Of a stretch of DNA of 64,000 nt, positions 61,940 to 64,000 are shown one piece after another. The translations under genes were made by a program, and so were the position numbers. Source of the DNA: Diphasiastrum complanatum (lineage: Eukaryota > Streptophyta > Lycopodiopsida > Lycopodiales > Lycopodiaceae); contig MU832563.1 of NCBI GenBank assembly GCA_029204225.1, forward strand, positions 1 to 64,000, given 5' to 3'. The stretch's first letter is position 1, and each line of letters starts with the position of its first letter. A model generated the notes under the pieces. It did no database searches, had not been told where the DNA came from, and saw nothing but the letters and a program-made list of their open reading frames with translations.

Positions 61940-64000
61940 AGTGGTGAGCAGGCCTGCATTTTAAAGCCTTCCCAACCCTTCACACCTGATTTTCTATTCT
62001 TAGAAATGCATTTTTATTTTAACCTTTCAAGTGGAAAGTATGTTCACCTAAAAAATCTTTCAAATTTAGTGAAGTCTTTGATAATGAAAGTCCCTTTTGT
62101 TTAACACCTTTCACCATGAAACTATATACTTACCCTTTTGTTTAACACATTTCAGCATGAAAGTTTTGGGGGCCCTACCAAATGGATGCATACTATGTCA
62201 TGCATCCTACTCCATGCATAAAAGATTCCATTCTACATTTTTGAACTAAAAGATGTTCATTTGGGAGGATGCACCCATGCTACCCCATGCATAAGCACAA
62301 ATGTCACACACAAATAAAACCATGAAAAAATAATCCTAAAAATTATTTAGTTTTTAGCTTTATTTAGCTTTTTCCATGTTGTGTGTGAAATTTTATGCGA
62401 GCAAAGTGTGACATTTTTGCCGGCATGCCTCACACAAATAGTTTTATAGTATATAGATATAGAAGAGATATAGATGTATGTATGTACATATATGTTTCAT
62501 TTTTATTCACAACTTTGTAGTCAGCTATTCAGCTGCAAAGCCTTTCTCGTCATGTGTGGATTCTAGATGAGGGGAAACGTGTATAGCTGAGGTTTGTGAA
62601 TTGGATTTGTTTATGCCCATTGCAGCCAAGTGTTAATATACGCGAGCACTGAGTTCTAATTAGTCTGCACTGTATCATGTATGGGTGTTGGTGGGCGGTG
62701 GGGAGGAGGTAGCCTCTAATTCTTGGAGGCAGGCAGTATATGCATGCTATGGGTGGCGGATGAAGCTGGCTATGGTAATATATGTTAATGTTCTGTTATT
62801 GGGACTGGAATCACTCTTAGAAGTTGGAGTCTTTGGGAAGTCGTTGTCTTGATTGACAAGAATCAATTTCGTGTATGCAAGGTCAACCTGCCAGTCCATT
62901 TAGTATTATTTAACTTGTGATGAGATCTAGTCGCTTACGAGTATTGCTTTCTTTATGATCCAATTACATGCGGAAGCTGGCTCTCCGTTAATATAAACCT
63001 AGTGATGTTCATCATTTGGAGGGTGTTGATTCGAGTCTTTTATCTTACCTTGTGTTTGGCTGCAGCTGGCTTCAGGAGACAATTTGAGGGACATGATCAC
63101 TGTTATAAATAAATAAACAGTAAATATCGTTCTTTGCCGTATACTGTAGGGATGCTAGAAGACATACCTGATTCTGATGAGTTATTTGGCTGCAACAATG
63201 AGTGACATCACCACACATAAAAGACGACAATGTTGCTGCGTTCCTAATCATGTCAGAGGTTCCTCTATGAGTAAAGAAGATGCTTTAAGTATGTTCAATT
63301 GAAACATGCTTTATGCGTGTATTACGCATTGTGCCTATTACTAAACTAAGTCCCACAAAGAACAACCTGCCATCGCGTACACGGCAAGTATAGTTCATAC
63401 TTGGGATTCTTGGAGCAATGGCTTATCTTGGAGACAGTCATGCATGAAATCATATGAGCTTAAACCAACGATATCCAAACATTATGCAGACAATCTAATG
63501 AACATATGAGTTCTTTATGACTTATTAAGACACATTCATCCATAAGAATACTATATTAAATGTTTACTACTCTCACAAATTCTAAGAAGCATTACAACTA
63601 CTAGGGGAAGTTTAGGTGCTTTCGTTTGGTAACTATGACAATGGGAATACATAGAGCTTACCAAATTTATGGCATAGCATTCAAAGGATTAGAATCGAGT
63701 CGTTTATAATGAAATGAGTGCAAAGATGGCAATCTTGGAAGGCATGTGTTTTTAGATAATTGTGTATACATGTCAAAACAACAAGAAATCTTAACAATCA
63801 TGTTGTGAATATCCTAAAGAACTATACTTTACCACCTTGTTGCATCTTTGTCATGAACTCTATTAGAAGCAAAACTATCTTAGTCATGACAATGCTTGAA
63901 CTACATCCTTTAGCATCTTTTCTTAAATTTCGCTAAAAACGTATTCATCATCCTTTTTCTAGACTTATATGTAACATCTAAAGTTGGTATAATGTTCTTG
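61940..64000. other. Stretch without a recognised gene
   Basis: AT-rich. A short local duplication occurs at 62090-62165 (CCCTTTTGTTTAACAC twice). No open frame or RNA gene that I can support. Confidence 0.5.

Overview
This looks like nuclear DNA of a land plant. It has long stretches without genes, spliced genes, and many decayed LTR retrotransposons (Ty1-copia and Ty3-gypsy, including a chromovirus) plus a LINE. It is rich in (CT)n/(GA)n and (TG)n microsatellites. A fern or other large-genome vascular plant would fit, but I cannot place it more closely. There are no bacterial-type operons, and I found no rRNA, tRNA or CRISPR array.

Only two genes look intact. One is a class III secretory peroxidase on the minus strand (7702-13326, four exons, 333 aa, all eight cysteines and both heme-pocket histidines present). 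The other is a plastid-type NEET/CDGSH iron-sulfur protein on the plus strand (45838-46371, two exons, 125 aa). A third is of interest but incomplete: a minus-strand open frame (53811-54104) that aligns without gaps to the C-terminal half of the histone H3 fold and then runs into a long proline/arginine-rich tail.

Layout. 1-3564: a truncated minus-strand Ty1-copia element (LTR, primer-binding site, gag) next to an unidentified 177-aa ORF. 3565-7300: no recognised gene. 7300-13400: the peroxidase gene, with a 4.4-kb third intron. 13400-16700: microsatellites. 16723-18367: a decayed LINE (endonuclease and start of reverse transcriptase). 18700-19030: a tandem repeat and hairpin cluster. 19900-33130: a mosaic of diverged direct and inverted duplications. 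Into it a 6543-bp minus-strand LTR element with 489-bp LTRs has inserted, and an uninterrupted paralogue of the target lies 3 kb away. 33171-33741: an array of short palindromes built on TCCATCGCTGGA. 34900-36600: a decayed unknown coding region. 36700-39340: a Ty3-gypsy gag remnant. 39850-43186: a second, truncated copy of the 489-bp-LTR family. 43275-44028: a decayed spliced gene that may derive from a DNA transposon. 45838-46371: the NEET gene. 46400-53800: no recognised gene. 54553-60900: nested LTR elements, with a copia gag-pol fused at base-pair scale to a gypsy chromovirus pol. 60900-64000: LTR remains, microsatellites and unassigned sequence.

The two intact genes have separate roles: one acts in the cell wall or apoplast, the other in plastid Fe-S/redox biology. 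Nothing in the sequence links them into one pathway. Most of the structure here comes from transposition, nesting, deletion and decay.
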